Shown: piece by piece, positions 12,319 through 24,749 of the stretch
Layout: each line of letters starts with the position of its first letter
How positions within the stretch are numbered: the first letter of the stretch is position 1
Assembly: GCA_035235625.1 (NCBI GenBank)
Contig: CP141145.1
Coordinates: 7,750,001 to 7,814,000 of the forward strand
DNA length: 64,000 nt
Reading direction: 5' to 3'
Source of the DNA: Saururus chinensis
Lineage: Eukaryota > Streptophyta > Magnoliopsida > Piperales > Saururaceae
Notes under the pieces: model-generated
Seen by the model: only the letters and a program-made list of their open reading frames with translations
Told to the model about the DNA's origin: nothing
The model's database searches: none
Made by a program: the position numbers and the translations under genes

Positions 12319-13819
12319 TTACTTGTGTGATATATGCATTCTGCAACCCATGATTGATTATATGATTATATTCAGGACAATTTTACAAATATTTGCATGT
12401 TTTGCACATAAAACAGGACTATGTTATTCTTGCAATAAAAAAATGTTGAAATTGTAGTAGATGTTCTCATGTGTCTAGGTGTGTGCATTTAGAAATTATG
12501 TATATTTAAAAAAAATGTCCTAAGTTAATGATTGAGAACACTACTTGGTTCTTAAAGCAGATGCGAGGATAAATGGCTGCCACAAGATATTAAATGGTGA
12601 AGACTTGTGAAATTGTTGTCATAGAATTCCATGTTTTTATAAATCATGGTTTGTTATTCTTTTGTTGTATAACATGTTGTAAAAGAAGCTATAAATTAAA
12701 TAGTGGCTTTCATTTTTCATACTCATTGACCATTTTTTAAAGAATGTCTTGGTTAATAAATGAAAAAATAAAAACCTCATGATTTTTGTTCTCAAGCAAA
12801 TGTTACTTCTAGTACTAGGTGAACAACTAAAAGTATTTATAAGTAGTTGTATGCCACTAGTAACTTTGTTTATTGCAGGGGGGGTTTTCAGAATTGGTTA
12901 GTCATACAAAATAAAATTACTTAACCATACACCTCCTTAAGCAAACCTACTTAGATCATGTAATATCATGCTTAAGGATTTTAATTGTGCTTTGATTTCA
13001 AAATTATGATGTGTTTGAAAATCAAAATCCTTTTATGTATACCTTTTCAAAAGTATCTTACATTCAATGTGTTGTTCCAAAATCATGTTTGCACAAATTT
13101 CTATTAATTCATTACTTTATAAGGGATAGTCCTTTGATAAGTTGTCTATGCTTCATGTAATGTGAATTATGTTGCCGATTGAATACACATTATTTTATCA
13201 GGAAAATTATTTGAAATTACATGATTAATCATGTAGAAGTCATGTTATCCTCTGTACAAGAATAAGAAATCTCAAAGATAGCCCTCTATTTGTCAAGTTT
13301 AAATAATATAGAAGGATGGATCTTCCTTCAATATTCTTTATAATTCCCATATATTCTCTTTGGCTGACACAATGAAACACCCAGATTACATAGTTGTTTT
13401 GAATGGGAAGATTCTACAAAGTGTCAAAAACCTTCAATAATTGAATTGTCCCAAGATGCCAATGATAATTTTTATCCACCTGCCAAAACAAACTCCCCGG
13501 CAGAATAAGGGATCTGCTGCCTTTCACTTCCTTGCTCCTGTATGGCACTATAATATAAATTTGTTGGGTTATCAAGCCATTAAAAGCTACTAGTTTCTCA
13601 AGGATATCACTATGGTATCCAGATTGGAAGGCTGCAAACTTTTAAAAAATAAGTATGCCAGACACTAATGTGAACTTCGGATGGGTTTTCAGACCCTCCA
13701 TCTTGGAAGATGGTGTACGTCTTCTCCTTAATCCCTACTAGCAGCATGCATTAATTTGGGGTAAACTTGTCAGTAAGAAACTGAAACAAGAGAAGGTAAA
13801 TCCAATTTTCATGTTATTT
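12319..13819. other. AT-rich spacer downstream of the SNM1 gene
   Basis: About 1.5 kb with no reading frame or repeat that I can name. The part next to 13820 should hold the 3' untranslated region and polyadenylation site of the minus-strand SNM1 gene. Confidence 0.5.
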
Positions 13820-16800
13820 TCAGCCTTTGAGCCATTCTTGGAAAATGGACTGCATCTTCTTCCGATTAGAAGCATTTGCAATGTTAACAGTAGGAACAAT
13901 CTTCTCAGGCCTCAGAAACTGTAATGGAAGAGAAGGTATCATAGAGTAGATGTGGAGTAAAATCAAATTGACCAAAAGAAGGTACTAATATCCGGTAACA
14001 AAATGGAAAAACAAACAGGAAAAAGAGACCAAGATTTCACCTGAACGAAATCTTTGAGTTCCAAGAAACTAGAATGCTCGCTGTAAGGAACACCTGCAGC
14101 AAACAGCAGGATATCAATTGAAAAGAGATTGAAACATAATAATTAAATAAAGAGGGTAGGTTAATGATGTTTGAACATTTAAGTTTATCAAACCTGAGGT
14201 GGGAACTTCAATCTTATGGACAGTGTTTCCTGTTATATATCAAGTACTGAAATATAGTTTATTGACCTAATTTTCACCTTGTCAAGTGGTACATGTTAGA
14301 AACCAAGTTTCCTTTAAAGCTCAAGCTGTTAAGAAATGGCTCAACCATGTATATCAAGCCAAGATCTGCCCAAACAGACTGATACGCACAGATAGATTAT
14401 CCAACACTCCCCCTACACGGGCAAGCATGATTTAACAAATGCAAATGCTTGCATATGCACAGAATATTGATGCGGGAGCGAGGATCGAAACGGGGACCTC
14501 CTTGCTCTCATGCTATGTTAGAAACCAAGTTGCCTTACAAGCTCAAGCTACTAAGGAACGGCTCAACAATGTATATCAAGCCCAAATAGGCTGATGCGCA
14601 TAGACAAATTATCCAACAGTACATACTTTCATATCTCACTCAACTTAAAATTCAATTGGCAATTACAGATAAATACTGCAAAATTATGTCTTATGAAGTT
14701 CCTGCCCCACAAAGTGTTGAACTCCTATCTCTAAATTAACAGTGCATATATTCGAATAGAAAATGAGTCATGCTCAGAATGTGCAATGCGCATGTCCAGG
14801 CAAATGGATGTTAATTTTGTAAAAGCAATGTCACCAGCTTTTTTTAGAAGAATTTTTTCAAGTAGCTTTACAAAGATGATTGCTTACCTAAGGTCTAGTT
14901 TAATAATCAACAACATTTTACACCAATCATATGTGGTCAATGACACGAATATATTTGTTGCACTTATCAATATTCTAAGGTACTTCAAAGAAACTTTATC
15001 TTGAGTTTGTAGTCCTAATTTCCTAGCCTTATTATAAGTTTATACACTGAACAAGATACTACGAACACAATCAACTTTAAGAAAAAAATAATATCATTTT
15101 TTGTTGTCAAGTGCTCCTGGACATAACAATTTCCCTGAAGTAGTGCTACACTAACCAACTGCATGAGTTATAAATCTTTTGGCACTTGAAATGTAAATTA
15201 AGATGGAGAAATGGAAACTTTCTGCTATTCTTTACTCAGTGCTTGCTATATTTCCCTACTGTTCCGTCATCTTTATCGTTTCTTCTTAAGGAACCTCTTC
15301 TTCGATTGATTTGTCTAATCCTCTCTATTTGTTTATTCTTTCTGCCTCTATGCTCATAGGTTCTTATCATCCCATTCATTTTTCCAGTTTTACTATCTCA
15401 GTTATATGCTTCCACTTTGCTTCATAAGTTGCCTCTTCTCTGGTCCATGAATTTAAAGGAAGACTTGACATAATGTGATGCACAATCAGTTATTAACAAA
15501 GTGTAGAAGTCATTAATGTCATTCCAACTAAGGAAATTCTTACCATAAATTGTAACATTTCCATTCAGAGTGGGCTTGATATTGTCAAGCTGACTACCAA
15601 CAGATTCAGAATATGTCCAACCTCGAATACCAGAAAAGATTCTCTTTAATAAGACTGACCAAAAAAGGCTTTGCAATTCATTATCCCAGTAAATGATGTA
15701 TACATATCACTTACCTGTTGGTCGAAAAGCCAAAACATAGGTAAATCGATCACCAAAGGCTTTCATGTATTGTTTTAGACTCTGCAGAATAATTCACGCC
15801 AATTGGCATAAATGCCAAGAAACTGATAAATCATATTAAATGACAATGCTAAGTGGAGTATTGTCGAAGGTTAGATGGTTGACAAATAATTAATTGCAAC
15901 CTCAGGCCGTAGTAAAGACATTGGGAGAATGTGAAGTGGTGTGTCATGGCCATTTGAACACAGTCTCTCACACAATTTAGGCCAATTAAAGCACTGTAGA
16001 ATACGCCTCCTGGAAGCATTTGCATAAATCTGGAACTGTGGAAGCCAAAACACCTATTTATTAAGCAATCACTTGAACCTATCAAGCATAACTTGTGCAA
16101 ATCGAATATTAACAATTACACATCAAGATCATCTTTAAACTACTTATCTCAAGAATTTAGACCAATAACACAGATTTTGCTTAGGTAAAAATATCATCAA
16201 AAAATTCATATACATACAATATTCATTACCAAATTACTGACAAAATATAAAATTTTATTATGTAAGCAGATTAACTTTTGTCATTAGAAGTTTTAATATA
16301 TTCAGGGAACTGGATCTAAGACAGATACATACCCCCAAAACCTCAGAAACAGCCAAGTATACTTGTTCCTTGCCAATACTGTATGCGCCCACGGCAATAA
16401 GCGTATTCTGCCATTTTGATAGAAAGTTTCTGGCAATTCTAACTACAAAGTTCACAACATCTTCTTGGGATGGAAACCTGGCAAGTAAATATTGCCAATA
16501 TGATAGTTAATTAGTAAGTTTTTTGTTTAAAAATTTAATCTACAAGTTTAAGGATAAATCAACAATAAATAAATATAGCAAACAATTTTGAATGTATGAG
16601 AATATTTTCTACCTATATTTTGGATTGCAATATGTTGTATCCAGGTACAGAACATTGACTCGGTGACTCACAAGCAGAGGGTAATTTTGCATAAGTTTAG
16701 ATGCTCTGAAGTCTCCAGTATGCAAATAGCACCTTCCATCTGGGAGACGAAAATGAATCAAAGCTGCCCCAGGGCAGTGATTAGCCTCCAGCAGCATGAC

Positions 16801-18991
16801 TTTAATTCCCTCAATAGTATATTCTAGATCAAGTTCCAAAGGGATGATTAATCTGCAAGAGAAAATTAAAATAAAAAATAAAAGCATAAAAAACATCCAA
16901 AGTAAATTTAATGACAATTAAAAAAGTGAAGAACTGGTCTGGCATAATAAAAGAGAAAAACCTTACATAGGATTAACTCGAAGGCACATTCTGACTAGGC
17001 GAGCAGTTAGTGGTGCACAATAGACTGGTCCATGTGACCATCCTTTGCTCAATCCACCATAGTGATCATAGTGGAAATGGCTGAGGAAATATGCCTTGCA
17101 TCCTTCAACAAGCCCATAACGGAAAGCATCAACTGTAAAGGGAGTTCCTGGGCATATCAAAAGGCAACCATTTAATACGCATAAGAGACATGTAACCTGT
17201 TAACATTCATCAGAAAGAATCATACAACTCTAGCAGCAATAAACTATAGAAGCTAGCCAAGTATGTCAAATTGCTACTTGAACAAAAAAAAAATAAGGCA
17301 GGACCATGCCTCAGGAAGCTGAGGTCCTGAGTTCGAACCCTCACCCCATTGGCCACCCACAGGGATTATGTCCCAACTTACCCGGTGAATGTGATATGTG
17401 GGCATTGCACATACGAGGGGATTGGCAATGGGATACAATGCTCTAAGAGGCTGGTTGCCCTGACCCTTCTATTCGAGTCCTAAGGGCTTACACACCTCTC
17501 ATTGACAAAGAAAAATGTTCATTATTCTAAACAAGCTATATATCAAAAGGCTGATCATCAGTGAGAATGAATTTTGATGCAAGACACATGAAGATAGCGA
17601 AGCAGTTTTTACAACTAAAGTAAAGTCCATCTTATATAGGAAAAGTCAAACTTCCATCATAATACAATAAGGTAACAGCTGAATGAAGTGAGCCATTTGC
17701 ATGCAATTCATACATTATGAAAAGTAGGTGGCATGTAAGTGCACCAAGATGACCTCCTATGTACATTTAACCCAGAGAGCAAAAAGAAAGTTTAACGAGG
17801 ACAGACTGCACATACACTCATGAGAGAGAGAGAGAGATTGTGCATGCTATATATTGTGCAAATGATGCTGACCATTTGTTCAAACCCAAAGTCTAGATAG
17901 TTTTGGTTCAGTACATAAACTTCCAATCAACATCAGCAAAGGTCACGCTACGAAATACATAGAGAACTCGGCACTTCGTTGCAGAAATTTACATTTTGAA
18001 ATAAATATGTAACTCGCATTTCAACTTCCAGTCTCATGGAGGACAATAAGTGTCAGCACAAGAACGAGTCCAGCAATCAACTGACGTAATTAACACAAGT
18101 GACAATGCAACTAGTAGCCAAAGTTAGTGGTGAATAACTGAATATGTGGACAAGTAGTATTATGTACTCAGGAAAAGCCCCATATTATGGTGAAAAAGTA
18201 ATATTGAGTATAAACAAAGGCGGCAGCAGCGTCAGCCAAACAAATAGAATGGATCTTGACAGCTACCATGTCAAACGGCAGGCAGGGTAGACGGAAAAGC
18301 CCCACCGCAGATAAATGGTGTTCTGGAGTGTCAAAGACAGAAAGACCATGCTTTATCCAGCAATCCCATGGCAATGATCACTATTTTTCCAAACCAATAA
18401 CTTAAAAAAAAAAGGAAGACATTTTTTCATATCTTCCAGCTTCAACCCAATTTGGCAAACAAAAGTCCAACATCACTAACAATAAGGCAATTCAATCAAA
18501 ACCCAAATATTCTAAAAGAACAAAAAGCAAGAAGCACTGAAATATTACAGACTCATATGGAGATTGAGCTCACCAGGAATCTTTTTGTAAAAAGGGCAAG
18601 GACGCAGATTATTGTCCCCTGATTTTCTCTCCCTTGGGAATTTCACATTCATGCCCCCACCATTGCCAATGGATGGCCTCTTCTTATTCCTCGTTAAAGG
18701 AACCTCCCCACATTTCGACCCTTTGAGCTGCTGCTTCGAATTCTTCAACCCCCATACCTGGAAGAGATCCTTCTGCACCAGGGTCTTTCTTTCCTTCAGG
18801 CGCGACCAATCCGTCCCGCACCGGTAGAAATCCGAGGCGAAGCTCCCTTCTTTCGGTTCTTCTGCTGATGGGCAGCCCACAGCTTCTTCTTCATCCTCTT
18901 CCGAATCAGATGGAGGCGAAGGAAATCCATTATCGTCGAGAACGTGGGAGTCGGGAAGAGGATCATCGCCCGGGAAGATCTCCATTTCCAT
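13820..18991 (-). CDS. SNM1: DNA cross-link repair nuclease SNM1 (metallo-beta-lactamase/beta-CASP)
   Basis: Nine exons with GT-AG junctions, in transcription order: 18991-18574, 17147-16967, 16852-16613, 16477-16333, 16035-15901, 15781-15715, 15621-15544, 14093-14041 and 13918-13820. They sum to 1416 nt (471 aa) with no stop, close to the roughly 480 aa I recall for Arabidopsis SNM1. The acidic N-terminus leads to [12 protein letters not shown]. Zinc ligands are visible as HFHYDH (about residues 163-168), ANHCPGA and HTGDFR. The beta-CASP part has [16 protein letters not shown] and VPYSEHSSF; the C-terminus is FQEWLKG. The family comprises nuclear 5'-exonucleases that process interstrand cross-links and damaged ends. 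The first ATG was chosen; the second lies two codons on. All key residues are present, so I read it as functional. Introns carry a TRIM (14294-14618) and a SINE-like repeat (about 17294-17515). A foldback repeat begins just over 100 bp upstream of the ATG. Confidence 0.95.
14294..14618 (-). mobile_element. TRIM element (miniature LTR retrotransposon), looks whole
   Basis: Two direct repeats, 14294-14406 and 14516-14618, start TGTTAGAAACC and end TCCAACA in the plus-strand reading, and flank about 109 bp. A perfect 5-bp duplication GTACA lies at 14289-14293 and 14619-14623. Read on the minus strand, TAGCATGAGAGC follows the first LTR and resembles the initiator-Met tRNA primer site TGGTATCAGAGC; a purine-rich GTGTAGGGGGAG precedes the second. 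TRIMs encode no protein. About one position in nine differs between the LTRs, so the insertion is old, probably several million years. It lies in SNM1 intron 7. Confidence 0.9.
17294..17515 (+). mobile_element. tRNA-related SINE-like repeat in SNM1 intron 1
   Basis: GAGGTCCTGAGTTCGAACCC (17321-17340) looks like a tRNA T-arm with an RNA polymerase III B box. About 170 bp of unrelated body follows, ending near GCTTACACACCTCTCATTG. An A-rich run lies at the left edge. No clear target duplication was found, so the limits are approximate and the class is inferred from the B box. Confidence 0.4.
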
Positions 18992-19104
18992 TTTTTTTTA
19001 AATGCCCGCGGGCAACGAGTTTGAGCGGGATGGGGTGGGGATTGGGATGGGTATTAGTATCCACCTTTTTATCTTCTCACGATAAAGTAATTTATTTTTA
19101 AAAA

Positions 19105-19910
19105 TTAAATATTTAAATTAGGGAAAATTATTTAAATAATAATTAAAAAATAGAAATTTATTTAAATAATAATTTTAAAAAAAATATTTACCAATTTAGA
19201 CCACTTTGGGAAATATTTTCCAAAGTCGTGTGGCTTTTTTTTTATTTATTTTTTTAAATTTCATCCTTCTAAACGACGAAATCAGTACTCTCCCCTCCCC
19301 TCCTTTCTCTCTTCACTCTCTATCTCCTCTCTCTCTTCACTCTCTCTCCTCTCTCTCTCTTCACTCTCTCCTCTCTCTTTCTCTCTCTATTCACTCTCTC
19401 TTCTCTCTCTCCTCTTTAAGAGAATGAATAAAGAGAGAAAGAGGAGAGAGAGTGGAGTAAGATAGGAGAGAGTGAAGAGAGAGAAAGAAGAGGGAGAGAC
19501 CGTGAATAAAAAGAGAAAGAGGAGAGAAGAGAGAGAGATAGAGAGTGTGTAGAAAGAAAGAGGAGAGAGTGGAGAGGGAGAGGAGAGAGAGTGAAGAGAG
19601 AGGAGAGAGAGTGAGAGAGGGGAGAGAGAGGAGAGAGAGTGAGAGAGTGAAGAGAGAGAGAGAGGAGGGGAGGGGAGAGAAGGAATTACACAGTATTGAT
19701 TTCATCTTTCTAAAGAACGAAATCAATACAATAACTGATTTCGTCCTTTAAATGATGAAATAAAAAAAAAGCCACGCAGGCACCAGATGCTTGGCTAGTG
19801 CCTGCATGGCAAAAAGTAACACCACTTTGGGAAATATTTCCCAAAGTGGTCTAAATTGGTAAATATTTTTTTAAAAATTATTATTTAAATAAATTTTCCT
19901 TGAAAAAATT
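19105..19910. mobile_element. Foldback element of about 800 bp with long inverted arms
   Basis: The left arm (from GGGAAAATTATTTAAATAAT through CCACTTTGGGAAATATTTTC) reappears reversed and complemented at the right (CACTTTGGGAAATATTTCCC, then TCTAAATTGGTAAATATT, to AAATAAATTTTCC near 19898). Inside lie a GTGGCTTTTTT/AAAAAAGCCAC pair, GATTTCGTCCTT/AAGGACGAAATC stems and a CT-rich then GA-rich core. The whole element could fold into one long hairpin. No transposase is encoded. It ends about 115 bp upstream of the SNM1 start codon. A MITE or Mutator-like foldback is likely, but the superfamily was not determined. Confidence 0.75.
19288..19682. repeat. Polypyrimidine arm followed by polypurine arm
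   Basis: From 19288 to about 19418 the plus strand is almost pure C and T with CTCTCTTCACTCTC phrases. From about 19419 to 19682 it is almost pure G and A with the complementary GAGAGTGAAGAGAG phrases, ending GAGGGGAGGGGAGAG, which mirrors CTCTCCCCTCCCCTCC at the start. The arms pair with each other and form the loop-proximal part of the foldback. Confidence 0.9.
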
Positions 19911-20565
19911 TATTTACTAAATTGAACCATATTTTCTAAAGTGGTATTGTTTTTTACCATGCACACGTTAGCCAAGCCACTAGCGCTTACGTGTCTTTTT
20001 TAAAAAAAATTTAACTGATTTCATCCTTTACAACGACGAATTGATTTCGTCGTTCGAAAGGACGAAATCGGTTAAAAAAATTAAGCTAATTTTGTAAATA
20101 TATTTTTTTAATTATTATTTAAATAAGTTTCCCTTTAAATGGTATATTTTTTTAAATTATTATTATTTTTATTAATTTGATAATTGTTATCTATATCAAC
20201 AATAATTTTTCCTTTAAATTACACAATATCACTATGGGAAATTTATTTAATTAATAATTAAAAAACTTATTTACCAATTCAGACTACTTTGGGAAATATT
20301 TCCCAAAGTAGTGTTCCTTTTTGCCACACAAGGCTACCTAAGAAATTGGTCACAAGTGGCTTTTTTTATATATTTTTAGTTGAAGGACAAAATCAGGTTT
20401 AAGTTGATTTTGTCCTTCTAAAGGACGAAATCGGTTTAACAGTTATATTACTTAACCCGATTTCGTCCTTTAGAAAGTGATTTCGTCCTTCTAAATGACG
20501 AAATCGCCGCACTTGGGCAAATTCTACCGTTAGCTTCTGAGACCAAAGCCGATTTCATCCTTTTA
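19911..20565. repeat. Cluster of related short foldback repeats
   Basis: Pieces of the same family recur: an AAGTGGT end near 19930, TTTCGTCGTTCGAAAGGACGAA near 20046, ACTACTTTGGGAAATATTTCC near 20284, and several GATTTCGTCCTT...AAGGACGAAATC stems between 20390 and 20510. They look like two or three diverged or partial copies of the element at 19105-19910. No gene was seen. Confidence 0.6.
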
Positions 20566-20629
20566 AAGGACAACTTAAGTTGACTTGACGAAATCATCGT
20601 CATCTTAAACCGCCTCCGCTTCTCCACTC

Positions 20630-20977
20630 CAGATCGTGCTGCTCATTTTGTTTTGCTCGATCCGCCCCTCTGCCGTGCCTTTTCTTTATGCTATGCTAGA
20701 TCCGCCCCTCTACCGTGCTCGATCCCGTCCTCTGGTGTCATTTGCCTTCCCATATCCCGTCCTCCATCGTGTTTCAAGTTCATTTCCCCTAAATCTACTG
20801 GTGTTATTACCCTAATTTCAATTTTAGGCGTTGATTGATTTCCGGAAACGACTTCTTCCGGATTATAATCTTTCTAGTTCTTGTTGCATTTGATCTGGTT
20901 CTAATTTTGTTATATGGTTCTTTGTAGCTAACTGTTCTTGTCTTCATACAAATGCCGCCATTTTTCAGCCTTTCAGG
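20630..20977 (+). other. Possible orphan 5' gene end (UTR and first exon)
   Basis: A C-rich leader-like stretch includes a tandem pair of CTCGATCCGCCCCTCTGCCG-like phrases. After a possible splice acceptor near 20930 comes ATGCCGCCATTTTTCAGC at 20953, and CTTTCAG|GTATGA near 20977 could be a donor. I found no continuing exon, so this may be a gene fragment carried by a repeat or a chance match. I do not recognise the product. Confidence 0.2.
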
Positions 20978-20979
20978 TA

Positions 20980-22815
20980 TGATTTCCTTTCTGTGTTATA
21001 AACGAGGTGTTCTATAGGGTGAGACTTAACTGTGATTGGTGAGTATTGAATTTCTACTCCACATTCTTTAAAATCAAAGCCTAATTTAATAGAGAAGATG
21101 AGTTATACCTAACAATATGAAATTTTACTTTTCTTATATCTAAACAAATGCTGGAGTACCTTTTTGGTGTAAAAAAAGTAAAGCAAAAATATCATTTTTC
21201 TTAAATAAACACTAAAATGAATGGTTGGCTTCGTCTTAACTCAAAGGGATAACTGACTCTCTAAAGCTGTATGAATTTGTCAATAATCATATTTTATAAC
21301 TTTGATGGTCCAGTTGTAGAACAATATTATTATAACTTATAAGTGTAATTTTATGATATAGGACCGACTTAGAAACAGAGACCATGGTTTTAAATGTAAA
21401 AGTGGAAGAGTGACTATTTAACGCATTAACGAGATTAGAGAAACCTAATTTAGCATGCTTGATCAGCATGTTATATAGCCCATATGGCACATTGTTAAGC
21501 TAATTGATAAGGTTGGAAATGAGTAGGCATTAAATGACAAAGACCTAATCTCTATGCGCATTCATAATTATTCGATCATCAATCAAATCACAAATCATGC
21601 AAGAACACACAAGATTTTTATGTCAAAAATCCCAACTAGGGTAAACAACCATGACAACCACTCTTGGCCTAAAATCAATGCAATAGTAAGTAAGACCTTA
21701 CATGACACAAGTAAACCACCAACCTCTCATGAAGACTAACACAAACTTCTCTTTGTTTAGATCTATCTCTTCATTTGTTGTTGGCCTTAAAGTCTTGAAA
21801 AAAAATTTCTCCTTACTTTGTCTTTGTCTTATTCTAGCCTTTATAATCAAGCTCTTCTTGATTATGACTTTAGCCTTGAGTCTTCAATCTCCTATTGAAC
21901 TTAGCTAACAAGCTCCTTAGGTTTTTGGGTATGAAAAACTCTCTTTTAATTGTGTGTCACTCAACCAATCACCATTAAAACTAAACTCTGAAGTACAATG
22001 ATGATCTTTGGGGGGAAAATGGCAAAAGGACTTCTACTCTTTTCTCTCTCAAATTATAGGTTTTCCTCTCTTCAATTTCATGTTTACAACCCTTATATAG
22101 TCCATTAAGTCTATTTAGGTCAAAGACTTCAATTAGGAATGAACTCTTTCTAGAAATGTTTAAACTAGGTAAGTTACATAAATAGCAATCAATCAATTCA
22201 AATAGCGATCAATCGGTCACTATTCTAATTAAGGTAGAACTCTTATGTCGATCAATCTCTTGCATGTGTCAATCGATCGATATACTCTCGGCCAAAATTT
22301 ACATAGTCTGATTCAAGGGCCAATTGATCGATGTGATCTGTGCAATTTGCAATGATCGATCAATGCACACTGTTTTTTACATTTTACCCTAATTTTGCCT
22401 TAAACTTCCGAAATCACTTGGATAAATTATTCCTAAGTTAAACTAAGTGATTTGTGTACATGAGTGTGTGAAAATAAACCTTTTACCTTTAACAATCAGC
22501 TAGTCTTCACTTAGATCTTTAAGAACACGTCTGCTCCTATTTTTCAAGTTAATCAATTCCAAATCTGACTCGACCACAACTACATCTAGTTAGACTCCTT
22601 AGACTAAAACATACATAAAGTTTAGACATTATTTTGATCATCGTAATTAGCCAATTACAATACATATGCTTCATATGCTCATACAAGCTAACCCCAACTG
22701 TGTGTACACTAAATGATCCCATGAAGATTGGTTGTGAGCCTAGCTCACACAGAGCTCCCACTAATGGGGTGTGATGAGTATAATATATATGTTATTTTAT
22801 CCCTTTTTATTATAT
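20980..22815. other. Gene-free, AT-rich, repeat-like spacer
   Basis: No supportable coding sequence. The 22190-22370 part contains clustered CGATCAATC, CAATCGATCGAT and CAATTGATCGAT words, like the short self-complementary words seen in the LTRs of this window, which suggests an LTR remnant on the minus strand. No ends were found. Confidence 0.4.
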
Positions 22816-23308
22816 TTTCTAGCCTTGATTAGGATTTAATATAGCTTAGATAATTTCAATTAAGGTTAATAATGTAAGAAGAGACTTCTATGAATTTGGA
22901 ATTAAATAGTCTAATTTGTGGATTTTTCTAGGAATAGCGGGTGGGACACTGGTGCTAAAAAAGGACGTGAAGATCTTAGATCTATGTAGAATTTTTCTGA
23001 ACTTACTATTAAATTCTAGTTAATGTGTGTAACTTCTAAGACATAGGCACAAGAGTTCCAATTACTTATAGTTGTGTGTATTATATTGATTGGTATGTAC
23101 ACAAGCAAAACCCTATGAGATTTGGTTGTAATTTTATTATGTCTTATATATTTAAAGACATGACGGTTGATTATCCATATGTTCAAAAATGAGTGAGTCA
23201 CACCTTGGAATGGTATATTTATTGAAGGATTCACAAATGATTTTATTAAAAAAATTATTTCTACTGAATTTTATTCGAAAATGAATTGAGAAAATTTGAG
23301 GAGTGACA
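22816..23308 (+). mobile_element. 3' fragment of an LTR, family C
   Basis: This aligns with the end of the LTR-like segment at about 33730-34084: both have TATAGTTGT-TGT, a GTACA/TACTT-TGCAA-ACC-TATGAGATTT block, a GAGTGAGTCAC block, TTTCTACT-AATTTTATT and a closing GTGACA or CATGACA. Only the 3' portion is present. Confidence 0.5.
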
Positions 23309-23428
23309 TGTCGAACCCTTTGGCAATAGTGGAATGACATAGTGCTACCTTCCTCATCGACACCTACCAACGTGTCGACCACACTACTAATGATAGACCG
23401 GTTACTCACTGATGCGTTGATACAAATT

Positions 23429-24749
23429 TGTAACACCTCAAATTTTCTAAAGAGGATTTTATATTTTATTTTATTAAGTTTATATTTTTTGGTGTCATCG
23501 TGACCATCGACATGTTGATGGACTTGCTAATGGAATTCTAGAAATTACTCTCGGCGGACTTACCAACACGTCAATGAAATTGCCGATGGTTACTATATGC
23601 ATGCAGCTAATTTGACATACAAGACAGTTGATCAATTTCAGATTCTGGGGGTAGTTATCCTAGCATTTAAAGAGTAGAAATGGTTTGGGAAGGAAAAATG
23701 AGTCCAAGAAGGAGACTTGCTACTGAAGAAGAGGGCGGTGGTCGACTAAGAGTGAAGCAAATGCCGAAAGTTTAAGTGGAATTCATATTTTGAGGTTGGA
23801 TCGCTTTCTAAACTTGAAGTTTTACTAAATTTAAGTAGTTTCATATTTTCTTCAAGTTCTTCATGATTTGTATTTGATGAATTTTTAGTTGAAGTGGAAT
23901 CTTTAAGTTTTATATAGTTCAAGGGTTTATTGTATTGCGAGTGAAACTATGGTTTGGGTCAATGATTTCTTCTTTATGAAAAGATTTTTAAGGAGCTTAT
24001 ATATGCATATTATTTTCAAAAATAAATTGGAGTAATTGTTTATGTTTCTGATCATTGGTGGAATTACCAACATGTCTGTGATTGCACCCGTGGAAGGAGG
24101 AAGATGAATAGTGCTCATCTCATGCATGCATGCGTAGCAAGCATGCTGATTTTGGTCATCGGCGGTGTGGATGACGGGTTTCGCTGATGGATGGAATAAT
24201 TGACATGAAAGGTATATACTCTTTCAATTGTGATGAATTATCTAGTTTCCTAATAAGAATTCCTTGGTATGTTGATCAAACTTTTTTATTTATTTAAGAT
24301 TGTTATCCTACTAAGTATTCTTATATACTCAACATCCGTTGTGGTGCAGTGTTCGGGTCATGATTAGAAGGTATTTGGCAGGTTGTAGCTACATTACAAT
24401 TCTTCCTTGCTATTTTAGAGTTTCTTTAGATAGGTTTTACTAGGCATGTGAGTGTGTCATTTTACTTTCATTGGTTTAGACATGATTAACAGACAATGAT
24501 GAACTTGTGGATCTTGTGATTATTTTAATGTATTAGGTATATAGATTTTTATTAAAGTTATTAGTATCACACCAAAAGATCGTGAAAGTTGATGATCTTC
24601 ATACCCTAATCTTATATTTCAATGATTTACTTCATATATTTTACCATTGCATTTAACAAAAGGAAGAATGGAGATTTATCTTATTTTCTTTTAAAGGGAA
24701 GGAAAAATATATTTCATAAAAATTATATGTAAAAATTAGGGGTGTGACA
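23429..24749 (+). mobile_element. LTR-like element, family C, TG...CA ends
   Basis: It starts TGTAACACCTC and ends GGGGTGTGACA, the paired ends of a gypsy-type LTR, 1321 bp apart. Inside are short palindromic words such as CATCGACATGTTGATG near 23507. No retroviral protein is encoded. The flanking pentamers (AAATT and GAGTT) do not match well, so a solo LTR is likely but not shown by a target duplication. Confidence 0.5.

Noticed and set aside
19206-19751. Long open frames on both strands made of Ser/Leu/Pro or Glu/Arg runs
   Set aside because: They are translations of the CT-rich and GA-rich arms of the foldback repeat, open only because of low complexity.
22816-24749. A single LTR element spanning both family C pieces
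   Set aside because: The first piece aligns only to the 3' end of the family and the second opens with its own TGTAACACC start, so I kept them separate.
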